NCBI RefSeq assembly: GCF_012928505.1
Contig: NZ_JABBJN010000025.1
Location: forward strand, 29,240 to 93,239
Length of the DNA stretch: 64,000 nt
DNA from: Achromobacter sp. Bel
GTDB taxonomy: Bacteria; Pseudomonadota; Gammaproteobacteria; Burkholderiales; Burkholderiaceae_B
Direction: 5' to 3'
This document shows, one piece after another, positions 62,353-64,000 of this stretch. Every line of letters starts with the position of its first letter. The stretch's first letter is position 1. The translations under genes and the position numbers were made by a program. The notes beneath the pieces are model-generated. The model was not told the DNA's origin. It was given only the letters and a program-made list of their open reading frames with translations, and did not search any database.

Positions 62353-62367
62353 TTAACCTGATGTTAA
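62353..62367. promoter_or_regulatory. LysR-type operator between the LysR and hydantoinase genes
   Basis: TTAAC-N5-GTTAA (62353-62367) is a perfect 5+5 palindrome with T-N11-A form, five bases upstream of the LysR ATG. A wider inverted repeat, TATGCTTA (62348-62355) and TAAGCATA (62382-62389), surrounds it. Confidence 0.6.
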
Positions 62368-62448
62368 TTCCTACGCACATATAAGCATAAGACGTTTTGC
62401 CTGGGCCGTTACTACACTTCCAGCACTCAACACAGGATGGAAGCGGTC

Positions 62449-63804
62449 ATGAGCGAATTCGATTTGGTGGTGCGCGGCAATATCGTGGACCCGGACGGGG
62501 TGGCGATGGACGGTTGGCTGGCGGTGCGGGATGGCCGCATCGCGCAGCGCGGCACGGGCGCGGCGCCCGCTGGCCGCGACAGCGTCGACGCGCGCGGCAT
62601 GTGGATCATGCCCGGCGTGGTGGATGGCCAGGTGCATTCGGGCAGCCAGTTGAACCAGGAAGGCCTGGGCTGGGCGTCGCGCGCGGCCGCGGCCGGCGGC
62701 GTGACCGTCATGGTCGACATGCCTTATGACGACCCGGAACCGGTCGCCTCGCGCCCGCAACTGGACGCCAAGATCGCGGAAGTCGAACGCGATTGCCATG
62801 TGGATGTGGCGCTGTTCGGCACGCTGAACCCGCAGCACGGGCTGCAGGCCGCGGCCGGCCTGATTGAAGGCGGCGTCTGCGCCTTCAAGTTTTCGACCTT
62901 CGAGGCCACGCCGGGCCGCTTTCCCCGCATCGAGGAAGACGACCTGTACGACGCCTTCCGCCTGATCGCGCCGTCGGGCCTGGCCTGCGGCGTGCACAAC
63001 CAGATGCAGGAGATGACGCGCAAGAACATCGCCCGCCTAGTCGACGCCGGCGATACGGGCTGGGACGCGTTCATGCGGGCCCATACGCCGCTGATTGAAA
63101 ACCTGGCCACCGCGCTGATCTACGAGATCGGCGCCGAAACCGGTGCGCGCGCGCATGCGGTGCACGTGTCGACCTCGCGCGGCTTCAAGATTTGCAACAT
63201 GTACCGGCAGAACGGCCATCGCGCCAGCATCGAGACCTGCGTGCAGTACCTGATGCTGAACCACGAAGAGCACACTCGCCGTTTCGGCGCCAAGACCAAG
63301 CACTATCCGCCGATCCGGCCCAAGGCCGAAGTGGACCTGTTGTGGACGCACATCGCCAACGACGACTGCACGTTCGTGTCGTCGGACCACGTCAGCTGGG
63401 GCCTGGAACGCAAACAGAACCCGAACGTCTTCAAGAATTCGTCAGGCGGCCCCGGCCTGGAGACGCTGCTGCCGGCGTTCTGGACCGGCTGTGAAGAGCA
63501 CGGCATTTCGCCGTCGATGGTGGTGCGGCAGCTCAGCCGCAATCCGGCCCGGCACTTCCTGCTGGATGATCGCAAGGGCACGCTTGAGGTCGGCAAGGAC
63601 GCGGACATCGTGATCTTGAAACCCGAGCGCTACGCCTTCGACCCGGCGGGCAGCCTGTCGGCGGTGCAATGGAGTTCGTTCGAAGGGCGCGAATTCACCG
63701 TGCGCGTGGCGGGCACCTGGTGCCGCGGCCAGCAGGTCTACGACGGCCAGCGCATCGTCAACCAGAAGGGCGACGGCCGCTTCCTGCGTCCGCGCCAGGC
63801 ATGA
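62449..63804 (+). CDS. Hydantoinase/dihydroorotase-family amidohydrolase with altered metal motif
   Basis: 451 residues from the ATG at 62449 (MSEFDLVVRG), with GGAAG upstream. It is a cyclic amidohydrolase like dihydropyrimidinase or allantoinase. The Lys expected to be carboxylated is in GVCAFKFSTF (K147), metal histidines are in GVHNQ and HAVHVST, and the Asp in SSDHVSW. The first metal motif, normally DxHxH, is GVVDGQVHSG, so Gln61 replaces the first His. It would open hydantoin-5-propionate to N-carbamoyl-glutamate in the proposed route. The M20 gene overlaps or follows its stop. Confidence 0.83.
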   Translation: MSEFDLVVRGNIVDPDGVAMDGWLAVRDGRIAQRGTGAAPAGRDSVDARGMWIMPGVVDGQVHSGSQLNQEGLGWASRAAAAGGVTVMVDMPYDDPEPVASRPQLDAKIAEVERDCHVDVALFGTLNPQHGLQAAAGLIEGGVCAFKFSTFEATPGRFPRIEEDDLYDAFRLIAPSGLACGVHNQMQEMTRKNIARLVDAGDTGWDAFMRAHTPLIENLATALIYEIGAETGARAHAVHVSTSRGFKICNMYRQNGHRASIETCVQYLMLNHEEHTRRFGAKTKHYPPIRPKAEVDLLWTHIANDDCTFVSSDHVSWGLERKQNPNVFKNSSGGPGLETLLPAFWTGCEEHGISPSMVVRQLSRNPARHFLLDDRKGTLEVGKDADIVILKPERYAFDPAGSLSAVQWSSFEGREFTVRVAGTWCRGQQVYDGQRIVNQKGDGRFLRPRQA

Positions 63805-63809
63805 GGACG

Positions 63810-64000
63810 ATGATGAACCCCGCTGGATCGTCCCCCTTGCCTTTTCCCCCGCTTAACGCCGACCGCCTGTGGGCCCGCGTTGACGCCCTGTCGCGATTCA
63901 CCCTGCCCGACGTCCCCTGGACGCGGCGCGCCTTTTCGCCGCTGTTCGACGAGGCCCGCGCCTGGCTGCGCGGCGAGTTCGAAGCTGCGGGCCTCGCCAC
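63810..64000 (+). CDS. M20-family Zn amidohydrolase, N-terminal fragment (N-carbamoyl amino acid hydrolase type)
   Basis: Only the first 63 codons are present, starting at 63810 or the next Met at 63813 (MNPAGSSPLPF), with GAGG upstream. An earlier in-frame ATG at 63801 overlaps the hydantoinase stop. The segment NADRLWARVDALSRFT, then TRRAFSPLFDEARAWLRGEFEAAGLA, is the typical start of beta-ureidopropionase, allantoate amidohydrolase and N-carbamoyl-L-amino-acid hydrolases. Pairing with a hydantoinase fits release of glutamate, ammonia and CO2 from N-carbamoyl-glutamate. The catalytic residues lie beyond the window. Confidence 0.75.
   Translation, partial: MMNPAGSSPLPFPPLNADRLWARVDALSRFTLPDVPWTRRAFSPLFDEARAWLRGEFEAAGLA

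Noticed and set aside
1..64000. CRISPR arrays, tRNA/rRNA genes, insertion sequences or integrated phage
   Set aside because: No regularly spaced repeats, cloverleaf sequences, transposase or integrase motifs were recognised on either strand.

Overview
This is a GC-rich window from a betaproteobacterium, most likely family Alcaligenaceae (Achromobacter, Bordetella or Alcaligenes type). The reasons are the napEDABC-ccm arrangement, several orphan Bug/TctC solute receptors, many LysR-controlled catabolic units, an RpfF/RpfR signalling pair of the Burkholderia type, and a pyridine-carboxylate cluster built like the pic cluster described in Alcaligenes faecalis. I see no rRNA, tRNA, CRISPR array, insertion sequence or phage gene. 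Apart from the respiratory operon at the left edge, the window is mostly accessory catabolism.

Layout. 1-5509 (minus): periplasmic nitrate reductase napEDABC running into cytochrome c maturation genes ccmABC. 5695-8538: a BKACE plus 3-hydroxyacyl-CoA dehydrogenase pair with a divergent LysR. 8660-24423: a complete set of picolinate-type genes. These are a MarR regulator (PicR-like), an XdhC maturation factor, the ring-opening and lower pathway (decarboxylase, maleate isomerase, deformylase, dihydroxypyridine dioxygenase, maleamate amidase), a four-component Rieske oxygenase, and a molybdenum hydroxylase. The same 12-bp palindrome, TCAGTATACTGA and variants, sits in front of each of these transcription units. 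24488-29456: an ABC importer and TRAP membrane subunits, whose TRAP receptor is at 18841. 29484-33168: an IlvD/Edd dehydratase with a GntR regulator and a divergent Bug receptor. 33524-36432: rpfR and rpfF, convergent. 36844-40876: Bug receptor, LysR, CoA-transferase and crotonase. 41037-44192: SDR, LysR and GntP permease. 44277-50072: an APH(6)-type kinase, a methyltransferase, an MFS-amidase pair with a divergent LysR, and a Nudix hydrolase. 50215-54016: LysR, class II aldolase, MHS transporter and a DsbA/GST-kappa-like isomerase.

54089-64000 is the most interesting region. Five minus-strand genes (DUF917 desulfurase, urocanase-like hydratase, MFS transporter, exported metallo-beta-lactamase-fold protein, exported ammonia-lyase homologue) form one apparent operon. 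They face a LysR gene and a divergent hydantoinase-M20 amidohydrolase pair. The order of chemistry fits breakdown of ergothioneine or S-methyl-ergothioneine to glutamate. Three enzymes have altered active sites that separate them from the ordinary histidine and hydantoin enzymes: the lyase lacks the Ala-Ser-Gly that makes the MIO cofactor, the urocanase lacks two conserved cysteines, and the hydantoinase has QxH in place of HxH. A shared TAAC-N5-GTTA palindrome lies upstream of both arms.

All functional calls come from reading motifs in translated sequence. No database search was run. Substrates are inferred from context unless stated.
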